The notes beneath the pieces were generated by a model. It did no database searches, had not been told where the DNA came from, and saw nothing but the letters and a program-made list of their open reading frames with translations. Below, piece by piece: positions 1 through 10,687 of a DNA stretch of 64,000 nucleotides (position 1 is its first letter; each line of letters begins with the position of its first letter). The position numbers and the translations under genes were made by a program. This DNA is from Calliopum simillimum (Eukaryota; Arthropoda; Insecta; Diptera; Lauxaniidae), in assembly GCA_951812925.1 (NCBI GenBank), contig OX638368.1:81822909-81886908 (forward strand). Direction: 5' to 3'.

Positions 1-67
1 TGGAATAACCCTTGATTTTTATAACAGCAGTGCATCTTTTTGGCATGGATGCGATAAAACTATTTTC
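1..67 (-). repeat. Tc1-like element end, separated part of left palindrome arm
   Basis: These 67 bases are the reverse complement of 2939-3005, the outer end of the right Tc1 arm. The rest of this left arm resumes at 1979. The last eight bases, CTATTTTC (60-67), are repeated at 1979-1986, which marks the insertion of the element at 68-1978. The Tc1 element may continue past the window edge. Confidence 0.75.
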
Positions 68-1978
68 GGCTAAAGTCAAGCGTTGCTCCCAGAACCCAAT
101 TTGGTTTAAACCAAGCTTTTCTTGTTAAAGGTATAATTTTTACAAAAAATGTTTAATCAAAAAGTGTCGCTCGGACTTGGTTTTGGAGATATGGTCATCG
201 GAAGATCGGGATATAGCTTTTATAAAAACCGATATAAGTTCTGAATCCCTTAATGGATTTCAAAAATATTGATGTTATATGAAAGATATTTTAATTGGCT
301 ACAAAACTATTCTGAAAATGTTTTAAATCCAAGCTATGGTTTTCAAGATATGGTGATTTTGTGAAAATTTTGACCAGTTTTTATTTAAAAAACTATTATA
401 AATTAAAAAAATACCTTAATAACCTATAGCTGTGGTAACAAAATATGGTAGCCTTATCTATTTTCCTTCATAAGGTATTCCATTTAAAGCTGAATTTGCA
501 TCATTAGGGCATTTTTTATAGAAAAACAAAAATTAAACTAAAGGAATTTTTATGAAATTTAGCAAATATTACAACAACAACACCACCACTAACAAAAACA
601 GCGCTAGCAAAAACAACAACACCACAACCACTAACAACAACAACAATGTCTCAGAGAGACCATCCTATTGGGAGGCCAGGAATAGCAACCTTGACGACAA
701 TATCTGGCCTGGCGTTCGAGTCGTTACAATTACAACAACGACATCACCACTAACAAATACAATGACACCACTATCCACAGCAATAACAACAACAACACCA
801 ACAATACAACCAACAACACTCACAAAACAAAAAACACAACACTAACAACAACACCACAAACAACAACAACAAGAACAACACAATAACACTAACAAAACAA
901 CAACACTACTAACAACAACAACATCAATAACACTAACACAACAACAACAACATCAATAACACTAACAAAACTACTACTAACAACAACAACATCACTATCA
1001 ACCACAACAAAATGAAAATGTTTATTCAAAAATGTTTGGTTAACTACTACTTTTTACTACAAAAGAGAAAAATTGTTATTAAAAATTTCGCGCGAAATTT
1101 TTAATAACAATTTTTCGCCTGCGGCGCTTTCTTTTTTATAAATTTTTGCAAATCATTCAGTCAGGTTATAGAACTGATTAAAAAAAGGAGGTCTTAACCC
1201 CCTAACGGTGAACCACTCAATTTCTTTTAAAGATCCAGTAACTAATGACCACACAAATACGATTGAGAGTCTGTGGCGATTTGTCAAAAACGCTTTGCAT
1301 GTATTTAAAAGAAGAAAATGATTTTACGAAGGATATATTGCAGAATTCATGTTCCTTAAAAAGTGAAAAGCAGAGGGGATTGAGCCAATGGCCAATGAGG
1401 GAAAATTGCATAAAGTCGTTTCCTATGAAGCAGAGAATGATGATGATGATAATGTTGTAGATGAAGACATCTTATAAAAAAAAAAAATACAAATTTTAAT
1501 TCTTCTATTTTTTTTTTTTTTTTTTTGGATAAACCTTACAAATATAGGAAATCAGATGCAAATGGCATAGTTAACAAAAGTAAATAGATTGGCCTTTCAT
1601 ATTTTGTTACTAAAATTATGGATTGATGAGACGTTTTTTGGAAAAAAATAGTGTTTTTTTAAAAAAACTCGGTCAAAATTATCTTAAAATCGCCATATAT
1701 CGAAACCGAAAACTCGGATTTAAGACTTTTGTACACCAATTTGGTAGCTAGTTATTATACCTTTCATATGACACCAAAATTTTTAATATCCATCAAGGGA
1801 CTCAGAACTTATACTTGTTTTCATAAAATCTATATCCCGATCTTCCGATTGCTATATCTCCGAAACCAGATCTGAGCGACACTTTTTGTTTTTGCTGTTG
1901 TTGTTGTAATTAATTTCCAAAGCCATATTTTGGCAAAAAAAAAAAATTTGGCTTTGGGAGCAACGCTTGACTTGTTCC
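68..1978. mobile_element. Long-inverted-repeat (foldback-like) DNA element with 8-bp target duplication
   Basis: The two ends are inverted copies of each other over roughly 340 bases (about 74-410 against 1640-1972). Both ends carry AAGTCAAGCGTTGCTCCCA, followed by a block containing 'ggaagatcgggatata'. The element sits between direct copies of CTATTTTC (60-67 and 1979-1986), an 8-bp duplication within a Tc1 arm. An 8-bp duplication fits hAT- or P-like transposition, but I see no transposase, so the superfamily is inference. Related end sequence occurs at 18830-19060 and at both ends of the nest at 34.7-47.7 kb. Confidence 0.75.
555..1015. repeat. AAC/ACA-rich simple repeat
   Basis: A low-complexity tract of 'aacaacaac', 'caccac' and 'aataacac' units in the centre of the element at 68-1978. 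It produces an Asn/Thr-only open frame at 552-845 that I do not accept as a gene. A short segment at about 655-730 ('gggaggccagg') resembles a stretch at 56390-56440. Confidence 0.8.
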
Positions 1979-2428
1979 CTATTTTCAAATGAGTGCTGAA
2001 TGTCCTGGTACCGTTTTTTTAACTTCATTAAACAACTCATCCTGTTTTCAAAATTTTTGATTGCATAATAAGCAATGCATTTTCGTGACTTGACGATTTG
2101 ATTGGGTTTAGATCTGGCGACTCCGCGGGGCATTGATAAACATGCATATTTTGCCGTTTTATCCAATCTTTTACTACTTTCCACGTGTGCTTAAGGTTGT
2201 TGTTATGCAGGAATATCCATTTTAGTGTCATTTTCCAAGTTGCATATGGCTTTATAGTATTTTGTGGTATGTCTTTATAATCATTAGGCTTCATTATGTC
2301 TTCAACTCTTTGAATTGGACCGATTCCTTGCGCAGAGATGCATCTCCACACCATGATTCTACAACATCTATGATAGACAGTTCCTATTGTATATTTCGGG
2401 CTTAGCCATTCTCTCCTTGGTCTTCTCA
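1979..2428 (-). pseudogene. Tc1-like transposase remnant, left palindrome arm
   Basis: The minus strand encodes the C-terminal half of a Tc1-type DDE transposase. Visible blocks are the RRPRREWLSPKY-like segment, GTVYHR..RIMVWRCIS, a degraded second catalytic block FLHNNNLKHTW (Tc1 usually has QQDNDPKHT) and the third block CPAESPDLNPI. The catalytic Asp of the second block is replaced by Asn and the N-terminal DNA-binding half is missing, so it is inactive. It is an inverted near-copy of 2497-2947, joined through a spacer of about 68 bp. Confidence 0.8.
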
Positions 2429-2496
2429 CAAAACTTTTACCATCTTTTCTGACGAGTCCAAGTTTAATTTGTGCGGATCGAGTGGTAACAGGCTTA

Positions 2497-3005
2497 TGAG
2501 AAGACCAAGGAGAGAAAGGCTTAGCCCGAAATATACAATAGGAACTGTCTATCATAGAGGTTGTAGAATCATGGTGTGGGGATACATCTCTGCGCAAGGA
2601 ATCGGTCCAATTCAAAGTGTTGAAGACATAATTAAGTCTAGTGATTATAAAGACATACCACAAAATACTATAAAGCCATATGCAACTTGGAAAATGACAC
2701 TAAAATGGATATTTCTGCATAATAACATCCTTAAGCACACGTGGAAAGTAGTAAAAGATTGGATAAAACGGCAAAATATTGATGTTTATCAATGCCCCGC
2801 GGAGTCGCCAGGTCTAAACCCAATCAAATCGTCAAGTCACGAAAATGCATTGCTTATTATGCAATCAAAAATTTTGAAAACAGGATGAGTTGTTTAATGA
2901 AGTTAAAAAAACGGTACCAGGACATTCAGCACTCATTTGAAAATAGTTTTATCGCATCCATGCCAAAAAGATGCACTGCTGTTATAAAAATCAAGGGTTA
3001 TTCCA
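2497..3005 (+). pseudogene. Tc1-like transposase remnant, right palindrome arm
   Basis: This arm encodes the same transposase segment on the plus strand, with blocks RRPRRERLSPKY, RIMVWGYIS, FLHNNILKHTW and CPAESPGLNPI, then runs to the element's outer end near 3005. It differs from the left arm by scattered substitutions (for example SPDLNP against SPGLNP), so the two arms have diverged since the inverted arrangement formed. The reading frame is lost after about 2888. The N-terminal half is absent. Confidence 0.8.
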
Positions 3006-4750
3006 TTAAATATTGATTTTTAGTTATTAATTTTTAATTTAGATTAATAGTTGCAAATGTTTTGCACAGCCAATACCGACACATTTTTATATTACACTTA
3101 AGTTTTATTTTTGTGTTAGTGATGTATGGACTTTTTATTTTTGTTTTATAAACAACAATATAAATGACATAAAACCTCATACCAAGTTTTTTATTTGCAT
3201 CTGTTTTAGTGGCCGAAAATTGGTGATACAGTTTCAAGTGTTTTTGGTTGCAAATGTTGTGCACAGCACTGTATTTTCAAGTAATATTATTATAAATAAT
3301 AAAAGTACTTAAGATAAGACAACTAGCTACTAGGACTATCGGTCTGACACTATTCTAATAGATTTTATACAAAATATAAAATATTGGGAATATTTCAAGT
3401 ACAATAATAATATTTGAAATCTGAAATATAATTAGAAGCATATAGCCTTTAGTTCAAAACGGGCATGATCGGATCAAAGACTGGACAGCACAACCAGGAC
3501 ATCAAGCTGAACCGTCTGTATAAAAATCTGACGCGCTGGAGTAAGTCCAAATGGCGTTTTTTTTTACATTTTCGTAAGGTCGCCACGAGCTTGCGTCACC
3601 TCCGAATCGTCAGTCTTTTGAGTGGGAGCTTCGTTTGGGATCACTTAACATCCTCTATGAAAATCTGATGCGCTCGAGTAGATCCATTTTTTCCCATTTT
3701 CAACCCGTCAGTATAGCCACCACCACCATTCAAATCGGCATATTAATATACATCCGTCATCAGAGACATTTGGCGAATATATACTATCAACGTAACGTGC
3801 TCGAGTAAATCCATGTGGCTGTTTTTTTACATGTTTGAAAGGCTGTAGTCGCTCCCCCCACCGATGAAAAAGAAAAATTTATCTTACCCTATAATCTTGA
3901 AAATCCAATAGGTCCCCACGAAGCTCGACTAAGTCCATATTTAGCATCGTGGGCTACCCATTCTATTATAAGTTTGATCGTCAATAGTTTTCATTTAATA
4001 TTGACAAAAACGCACTCTTCGTTTTGAAAAAAATTCTAAATTTCTCAAGCTTTTCATTTCGCAGAAAGTTGTTTAAAAAAAAAAAAATTAATATGATCCG
4101 TTTTCATGTAAACTTACTGGCATTTTGAAGAAAGCATTAATAAAGTCAGAGTTTTAGGTTAAAAAAACTTTTTCTCACTAGAATGTCAAATTTTGATTAT
4201 GCACAAATAATTTCGCCAACAAAACTAACATAATAATTTTCAATTTAGCATTTTTGTCTTTTACACATTAATAAATAAAGTTATCGAAGCTAACATTTTA
4301 TTTTATCTTATCGTATAACAGACGTAAAATAATATCAACCAAAAAACTAAATTATTAACCTAAAATGTCGATATCAGCGATAAATTGATAACAATTAAAT
4401 CAGTATAAATATGTATTATAGCCTATTATTATAGATAGTATTGCAACACTATCGCATTTGTCATTAGTAATGGTTTCAAAATAAAAGAATAACAAAACAA
4501 CTTTAACTTAAGGATGCCTCACAGATTTTCATGTTTAGTTACTAATAATAAATGTGTACATTAGACCGGGTCTAAATTTAGATTCATCCCGAAACTGACT
4601 CAAAAGTTAAAGGGTTTCTTAAAAATGATATCTGCATAATTTTTGTTTTTCATTCCTAGAAAAACCAATAAATCACTTTTGATTCTACTGAAGGTCTATT
4701 TTTACTAAAAAACATGTTTTTGGTCGTAACTTTTTTTCATTAGAAAATGG
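3006..4750. other. No gene recognised
   Basis: AT-rich sequence with frequent stops in all frames. The short open frame at 3465-3668 has no recognisable motif and is probably chance. No inverted repeat or transposase block stands out. Confidence 0.6.
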
Positions 4751-4753
4751 GTA

Positions 4754-4796
4754 CCCAAGAGTGCTTTAAGGGGACATTCGCCCAAGAGTGCTTTAA
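4754..4796. repeat. Short tandem duplication at a MITE edge
   Basis: The 27-bp unit beginning 'cccaagagtgctttaagg' occurs at 4754-4780 and again from 4781. It duplicates the TTAA site plus the first bases of the MITE end, as a local slip or imprecise excision might leave. Confidence 0.75.
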
Positions 4797-5491
4797 GGGG
4801 ACATTCGCCTTTGTAATTGAAAACAAAAAAACACTTTTTTAAAATTTTATTATGAAAAAACTATTATTTTTATTGACAAAATTTATTTTGGACATTGTTA
4901 AATATTGTCTAAAAAATATGAAAAAAAATTTTTTTTTTATTTTTAGTTTCCCTTGGCTGCTGTAGAGGGCGTCGTCCAAAAGTTACTTTTCAAACTGGTA
5001 GGACATTTTTCTCCGAATCTACTCAACCGATTTAAAAAAACCAAAGAGCATTCGATTACTCATAAAAAATATTAAACAATAAGCCTCTGAAAATTTTAAA
5101 AAATACCATCCCCTTTTTTTTGCAGGGGTGACTTACCCTCAAAAAATGCCATTTTTTCGCATTTTTCATAAATATTCACACAAAAACTTTAAAATATAAA
5201 AAAGTATGAACTTTAGAGGCTTATTGTATAGTTTTGAGTCTCAAGAATAAAATCCATTTCGAATTTTTGAAAAATCTGTTACAGGAGGTCTACAACATGT
5301 TCTACCGTTTAAAAAGTAATTTTTGGATGACGCCCTCTACAGCAGCCAAGGGAAACTAAAAATAAAAAAAAAAAATTTTTCATATTTTGTAGACAATGTC
5401 CAAAAGAAATTTTGTCAATAAATGTAATAGTTTTTTCATAATAAAATTTTTAAAAGTGTATTTTTTTTCAATTACAAAGGCGAATGTCCCC
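4797..5491. mobile_element. TTAA-flanked MITE with ~200-bp inverted ends
   Basis: The left end GGGGACATTCGCCTTTG and its reverse complement at 5475-5491 are each bordered outside by TTAA (4793-4796, 5492-5495). Inverted similarity continues inward for about 200 bases, including 'cccttggctgctgtagagg' near 4951 and its complement near 5334. TTAA duplications are typical of piggyBac and Kolobok. There is no coding capacity, so this is a non-autonomous element. Confidence 0.85.
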
Positions 5492-5599
5492 TTAAAAAAG
5501 CTTTTTTTCCATATAAAATACAAAATTTTTTTTTCAGATTAATTTTTTTTTTTTTCAAAACCTATGCCTTTGTGCACTAATCTTGAAAGTTTCATTTAA

Positions 5600-6326
5600 G
5601 GGGGGCTTCTCATGTAACACGTCAAAAAGTAGTTGTTTTTCGGGATTGATTTTCACTCGGAAAATAAAAACACACACAAATAATTTTTTGCATATATTTA
5701 AGAACATGTTTGAACTATAAAAAAAGCATTTTTTCAAAAACTAAAATGACAAAATGGCGGACTTATTCAATGTTGCGTGTGGCGACATTTAACAAGTAGG
5801 ATTTATCGCGGTACATTGTGGAGCCCAAAGTATTTATCTGAAACATAAAACAAAATTTTTTTATTACTCAGCAGGGTTCCCCTGAGTGCATGAATGTCTG
5901 CAACTCCAAAAAATTCGATTCTACAATATTGAAATCACGTCTTGAAAAAAAGTGCTATTTTTTCGTCATTTTTTTTCACTAAATGGGGCTAAAAAGTGTA
6001 TAAAATAACTTTTTTTCCATAATTTCAGACATTCATGCACTCGTTCAATTTATAATCTGCAAAATACTTTTTAGAAATCAAAAATCGGTTAAATAGTTTT
6101 TTCGCAATCGTGTACCGCGATTTTAAAACCATAGTTTTGAGAAAAAACGATTTAAAGTTTGAAAAAAAAAAAAATCGCATACAATTTTATATGAGCTCGC
6201 TGGTTCAATCAATCATATTTTCCATAATATTTAGAGTTGAGTCATGAAACTTTGGGAATATACTCCCAAGACGATATTCTATCAACCAATGAAAAAAAAA
6301 ATCGATTTTTACATGAGAAGCCCCCC
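5600..6326. mobile_element. TTAA-flanked MITE, GGGGGGCTTCTCATGTAA ends
   Basis: GGGGGGCTTCTCATGTAA at 5600 and its inverse ending at 6326 lie between two TTAA sites (5596-5599 and 6327-6330). The interior is AT-rich and non-coding. The G-run ends and the TTAA site resemble the neighbouring element at 4797-5491, so both may have been moved by the same kind of transposase. Confidence 0.85.
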
Positions 6327-6688
6327 TTAAACCGGATAAAAAGCCGAGGAGCTATGAATTTTCAAATACGTGAGTATCATTTGTTGGATCGAACTTTCTA
6401 TGGCCGCCATTTTGAAAATTTTCGGAGTTTCAAAGATCCATTTTTCATTAAAATCGAAGATGTCCCAAATTTTAATCGATTACGCAAAATCGATTATCCG
6501 AAAATGGGACTAAGCCAAAACCGTAGTTCCGAGCTACTTGCTCTCATAAAAAATTAATTTCGGAGGGCAAAACTTACTGAGAAATGGAAAATTTAGTAGA
6601 CTGTTCACCAACAACGGGTTGAAATATTATAAAATTCACACCCAGTCTTCAGATCGGCGACCGACCTCGTATTATGTCTACACGGAGA

Positions 6689-9049
6689 GAATTTTGAGCT
6701 GAAAATAATCCCAAACCAATCAATTCTGGGTGTGATTTTCAGCTTGTCCATAATTTTCTTGATATCAAGTAATAATGTCATTGTTTATCAAAAAGTGAAT
6801 ATGCCCATTTGAGCAGCGATTCCGAAATAAAAAAAAAAATCGGTGCCCATAATTTCAAAAAATGGTGCCCAAAGGTGCCCGTTTCGAGCAAGACAATTTT
6901 TTTTGTTTTTTTTTTTTTGAATGCATGCATTAATTAATAGTTATTGACAATCGTCACCTCGATTTGTACCACAACTTACCAATTTTCTAGTTTAAAGATA
7001 CGAGTATATGTAATTCAATTCAAATATTTTTGGAAATTTGAATAAATACCGGTTTCAAACTTTTCTAGTTTTATTCTTGTAAATACGCAATTGTGCCGTT
7101 TTAGAGTACTCTGATCGGAGCAGAGTTTGCACCAATCCAAAATGAAAATCATAGGCCACTTACTCCAAAAATTATAATTGAGAGTTACATAGCTGTAGTA
7201 TTGAGGTGACGATAAATGATTTATTTTGTAATAAGTAAAATAGTGGCGCTAACAACTAGATAATAACATTTCGAAGGAAATCAGTCACTTAGGGAACAGT
7301 TATTGACTATTTATTTCTAAGCAATTGTGTTTTTTTGGTTTTTATGCTGGTTAAATCTGAAAAAAAGTTTTCGGCAGATGCGCTACTATGTGGTAAAATT
7401 AGCAGTAAATAATAAAACATTTTAAATTTGTATATGAAAATTTGTCCAAAAAATTGTTTTCGATGAATTACAGATCCCCAAAAGCTTTGAAAATTTCCAC
7501 TACGTACGTTAGGGAAATTTTTTTGGTGATAACAGAGCACCACTCTTCTTCGATTTCGTCAATTTTGTCATCACAAATAAATCGGCAAATGTTAAAAATG
7601 CGGAAAACTGAAAAAACTTTCCTATTGCTATAATGGAAAATGTGTTCAATTTTTATTTATGTTCAATTTTTATTTATTTTTCATTCTTTTGTGGGAGTTA
7701 TTACCATTGCAACGGAGCTGACTTTCGCCCTTTAAACATACATATAGCGAGGAATTTCAATGCTTGCAGAGTTCAACTTACAGGGATGAGTGAAAACCAA
7801 AATGTAAAAGTCCTACAAATATTAGTTTTAAGATATTTTTTAACTAAATAGACTACTAGAAGTGCAGTAGCAAATTTGCATATTTAGAAGTTAATTTTTT
7901 TTTCTGGAGAACCCTCCAAGGAAAAATTGGATAAATAGAACTAAAGTTATAGCTTTTCAAAAGAAAACCATCCTTCAAAATTCAATATGTAATATCCCCG
8001 CTACTTTTGAAAAGTTTTAAAAAACATTTGAGTGTAAATTTCTTCAGTATGACACTATAGCTTAGCACAAATTATAGCCAGTTTTTGTTAAAATTTCATG
8101 AAGCTAAATAGGCCTCCACCCTTTTAACAAAAAACTGAAGCTGTACAGATAAGGGGAAAACAAGACGATAGTCCTATTCTCTCTCTGGCATGGAGATTCT
8201 TGCAAGAAATCTAATCCTTATGACAAAATTCATGCCTTCCGCCTTTTTAACATTTGTTAATTGAAATATTTGGAAATAAATTCAACGGAACACAATGCTC
8301 TCTCCCTGGCTCTGAGGATTTAATTTTTGTAGCTGGACAAAAACTGAGTGCCCAAACCAGAATTTGAAAGTGCCCAAGTGCCCAAAATTTTGGAAAGTAC
8401 CCGTTTCGGAAGCGCTGCATTTGAGCTTAATTCCATTCAATTTTGGATTATTCGTCAAAAATTTCTTAAACTCATTTGTGCTTAGCTCAGCCCTTTTGTA
8501 CTTGTTTATAAAAAAAAATTAATGTTCCCATTTGTTCTTAATGATTTCTTATTTATCAAAATATGAATATGACCATTTTTGCGAAATGCAAGAAATATCA
8601 ATGTAGCCAAACGTTCAAAGACACCTCAGTACATCGTAACATCCAATTATGGGATGTCAGTAGTATTTACTCTACATAGTATAGATACCCAATTCTACTG
8701 TCGAGCAGGATTTATTTAAGCAGTAGATGACATAGTCATATTGAGAATCATAAACACACAGAATAAACACAAATGAAAATTTATTTTTTGATAAACAATC
8801 ACAAAAGAGCTTAAATTAAGCAAAAATGGGCTTCTTTTTTTTTTTTTTGATAAAAAAGTTCAAAATGGCATGCATTGAGTACAATTGGTCTTAATTATCA
8901 AAATTTATATTATGCCCAAATTTGAGCTTGAATTGCGAACAAGTTGGGCGTATCTTAGGATGATTTTATGCTATATTGGGCTTAATTCTGACTATTTAAT
9001 TTAAAAACGATTTGAGCTTGATTTTAGAACATTTTTTTCTCTCCGTGTA
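6689..9049. mobile_element. Probable terminal-inverted-repeat element, ACACGGAGAGAA ends
   Basis: ACACGGAGAGAA at 6689 is matched by an inverted copy, TTCTCTCCGTGT, ending at 9049. Short motifs built on 'gagctt' and 'gggctta' recur near both ends, and a 'gtgcccaaa' block occurs in direct orientation near 6830-6895 and 8345-8410. No transposase block is visible in the 2.4-kb interior. The terminal match is short and I see no clear target duplication, so the boundaries are tentative. Confidence 0.45.
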
Positions 9050-9059
9050 ATAAAGCAAT

Positions 9060-9530
9060 TATCCTTGTGGTGCGATTTCAAGACAAAATGCTTTTGGCTC
9101 TACCAAGATAAGAGATACTCTAAAGGTCAGTGCTAGTACACAAATAATAAGTAAACGTTTGCTGGAAAACAATTTGGTACCTCAAAGATCGAGAAAGGTT
9201 CAGGTTCTACAAAAAAAAAACATATAGCAGCAAGAATAAAATTCGCTCAAGAACACATCGACTGGCCATTGCGGAATGGCTAAAGACTTTGTGGTCGAAC
9301 GAATTAATTTTTTTATGACGAAAAGGGGTCTCGTCAATACATTAGGCGACCACCAAACACTAAATTCAACACAAGATTTACTATGACAAAAGTAAGACAT
9401 AGAGGAGCAAGCATTATGATTTTGGCAAGTTTTTTAGACAACGGTGTGTTGCCTATATATTGGATTAAAGACATCATGGATCGGCACCTATACGTGTATG
9501 TAATGTAGGAGGTATTTCTGCAATATGATA
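9060..9530 (+). pseudogene. Tc1-like transposase relic
   Basis: With several frame changes, the plus strand reads like the middle of a Tc1 transposase: ISKRLLENNLVPQR, then HIAARIKFAQEHIDW, a decayed W..LW.(N)E block, YIRRPPNTKFNTRFT, RGASIMILASF and a segment ending IYWIKDIMDRHLYV. Known Tc1 proteins have this order (kVRRP, GGGSIMVWG, IMD). Stops and indels interrupt it repeatedly, and the catalytic core after 'MDRHLYV' is lost. It is clearly more decayed than the Tc1 arms at 2-3 kb and belongs to a different lineage. Confidence 0.65.
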
Positions 9531-10005
9531 CCGAAGAAATGCCACTAATTTGGACTTCTTAGCAGAAAAATTATCCTAAGTACGCTTGTGAAGTCGCCAA
9601 CAAAATAATTGTGCGCAATTATCACAGCTTTATTTTGGCACCAAAAACTTAAGGATTGGACCATAAATAATAAACTTGAGTTCTTTTGAACGAAAAATTC
9701 ATTCATTCTAGTTATGAAAATGCATACATGCATACATACGAGTACAGAGATAATTCATTCAATGGGTTTGGTATAACTGCTTGTATTTAAATTCTTCATT
9801 TAAAAGGACTCAAGTTTGTTATATGTAGATGATGCAATCTAAAAGTTTTTGATGTCAAAATGACTATTGCGCACAAAAGCTTGAAGAGGGGTTTTTAAAT
9901 TTCATATTGGTTCTAGCGAGATTCACGTAATTAAAGATAGGCGGTTTCCGGTTTTTTCAGAACAATTTCTCAATAAAACGGAAAAAAATCTACCGAACCG
10001 ATTAA
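9531..10005. other. No gene recognised
   Basis: Non-coding AT-rich sequence up to the TTAA site of the next MITE. Short 'catacatac' repeats occur at about 9722-9742. Confidence 0.55.
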
Positions 10006-10445
10006 AGGGAACGGTCCATTCAGTACGTCGAGTACGTCACGTCGTTTTTTTCGACTGACAGCTAAGTTAAAAATATGAGTTTATATCAAGTGGGACCCAA
10101 TCAGTACGTCTACGTTAACGCAACGCACAAAAGTTGCCCAACTCCCAACTTTCGACGTACGTCGTTTGATTTGACAATCGTAAAACAAATTTATTTTCAA
10201 TTTCAACTGTTGTTTTTTTTATTCTTTGTCGTTTCTCATTTATTTTTTGAAATAAAGTGTGAATAAAAAATTATTGGAGCCATGCAAGTGCAAAATTAAA
10301 ATTTCTAATTAATGAAATAAAAAGAATTTTGATATTTTAATCCGTTTTCAAAGTATTCATTGGGTCAGGCTTCTCCGTCAAATGTGTCGCAGTCAGTCGG
10401 AAAAATCGACGTGACGTACTCGACGTACTGAATGGACCGTTCCCT
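10006..10445. mobile_element. TTAA-flanked MITE, AGGGAACGGTCC ends
   Basis: AGGGAACGGTCCATTCAG starts at 10006 and its inverse ends at 10445, bordered by TTAA at 10002-10005 and 10446-10449. The inverted ends extend about 40 bases and contain 'acgtcgagtacgtcacg'. A 5'-truncated copy of the right half lies at 50865-50965. The open frame inside (10075-10266) is not supported as a gene. Confidence 0.9.
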
Positions 10446-10687
10446 TTAAAACTTTTCACATTTTTTTTTTTAATTCTGACGGCTAAAAATTTAATAATTT
10501 TTTTTTTGCGCGGATGTAAATCGTGATTTTCGATTTGTCATTTTGTCTGAAAACTAAGATGTGATGGAAAAAAATAAAAAGCAGATCTAGATTCAGCATG
10601 TTAAATTGGTTGGATTTCGTTGCAGACCAGTGTAATTAACTTGCAATCTACCTTAATACAATAAGCAAATCAATTAGTAGGTAAAAC

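Noticed and set aside
552..845. 97-codon Asn/Thr-rich open frame
   Set aside because: Translation of an AAC/ACA simple repeat inside a transposon.
3465..3668. 67-codon open frame
   Set aside because: No motif, no splice partner, length expected by chance in 64 kb.
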